Of a stretch of 64,000 bases of DNA, positions 63,944-64,000 are shown piece after piece. Below the pieces are notes generated by a model. It had not been told where the DNA came from and made no database searches. It was given only the letters and a program-made list of their open reading frames with translations. The first letter of the stretch is position 1. Each line of letters opens with the position of its first letter. The position numbers were made by a program, and so were the translations under genes. The DNA lies in assembly GCA_028683855.1 (NCBI GenBank), contig JAQUHA010000001.1, forward strand, positions 219,802 through 283,801. The letters are read 5' to 3'. This DNA is from Desulfuromonadaceae bacterium. Its GTDB lineage: Bacteria; Desulfobacterota; Desulfuromonadia; Geobacterales; Pseudopelobacteraceae.

Positions 63944-64000
63944 CATCTCGGCTTAGTTTCTGCTTTCTGGATTTTTATCGGGATTTCTCAGGTTTTCGGT

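Noticed and set aside
1..64000. Prophage, integrative element, CRISPR array or biosynthetic gene cluster.
   Set aside because: No integrase, phage structural gene, transposase, spaced repeat array or synthase modules were found; gene content is mostly core metabolism and signalling.

Overview
The window reads as chromosomal DNA of a Desulfuromonadota (Geobacter/Desulfuromonas-type) deltaproteobacterium. This rests on established lineage associations: a complete SfrB-SfrA type soluble Fe(III)/NADPH oxidoreductase pair, multiheme c-type cytochromes, futalosine-route menaquinone synthesis (mqnB), FolE2, a flavodiiron protein, a sigma-54 activator carrying an [FeFe]-hydrogenase-like domain, and a large chemosensory cluster. 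Base composition looks moderate and even. I see no rRNA, tRNA, CRISPR array or recognisable transposase. No gene-free stretch exceeds about 265 bases.

Layout. 1-6.5 kb: the end of coaBC, a tolQ-tolR-tolA-tolB operon without pal, cysK and glgA. 6.5-13.9 kb, mostly minus strand: a Slp-type lipoprotein, a diheme lipoprotein cytochrome, a CCA/poly(A) polymerase-family enzyme, a family-4 uracil-DNA glycosylase, a secreted phospholipase-C-like protein (plus strand), a nitrilase-family amidase and ftsK. 14-23 kb: class II fructose-bisphosphate aldolase, PilZ plus GAF-type chemoreceptor, panB-panC, an ankyrin protein, engB-folE2-mqnB and a YggS-type PLP protein. 23-31 kb: a small zinc-ribbon membrane protein, maf, a small membrane protein, a glcD-type oxidase, radA, and a HEAT-repeat/HD-GYP pair sharing an N-terminal module. 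31-36.8 kb: flavodiiron protein, an unknown coiled-coil protein, a 59-residue double-CxxC protein, a radical SAM protein and a pentaheme cytochrome.

37-46 kb is the redox core: sfrB-sfrA transcribed leftward from a good promoter, a divergent M29 aminopeptidase, then a 759-residue regulator joining ferredoxin clusters, a hydrogenase-like H-cluster domain, a sigma-54 AAA+ domain and a Fis-type helix-turn-helix. Just downstream lies a near-consensus -24/-12 promoter with candidate upstream repeats, driving a small ribbon-helix-helix protein. I consider this compact sensor-activator-promoter-repressor unit the most interesting system here. 46-53 kb: RNase G, a second radical SAM protein fused to DUF2344, htpX, rsmB and rpe.

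53-64 kb is signalling: a GGDEF response regulator, a transglutaminase-like protein, CheX, PilZ, CheA, STAS, CheY, a chemoreceptor with no periplasmic sensor, a multidomain pseudokinase with receiver and Hpt domains, and a CheW that seems to lack its C-terminal strand and is followed by two perfect inverted repeats at the window edge. cheR, cheB and flagellar genes are not visible, so the output (motility, pili or c-di-GMP) cannot be read from this window.
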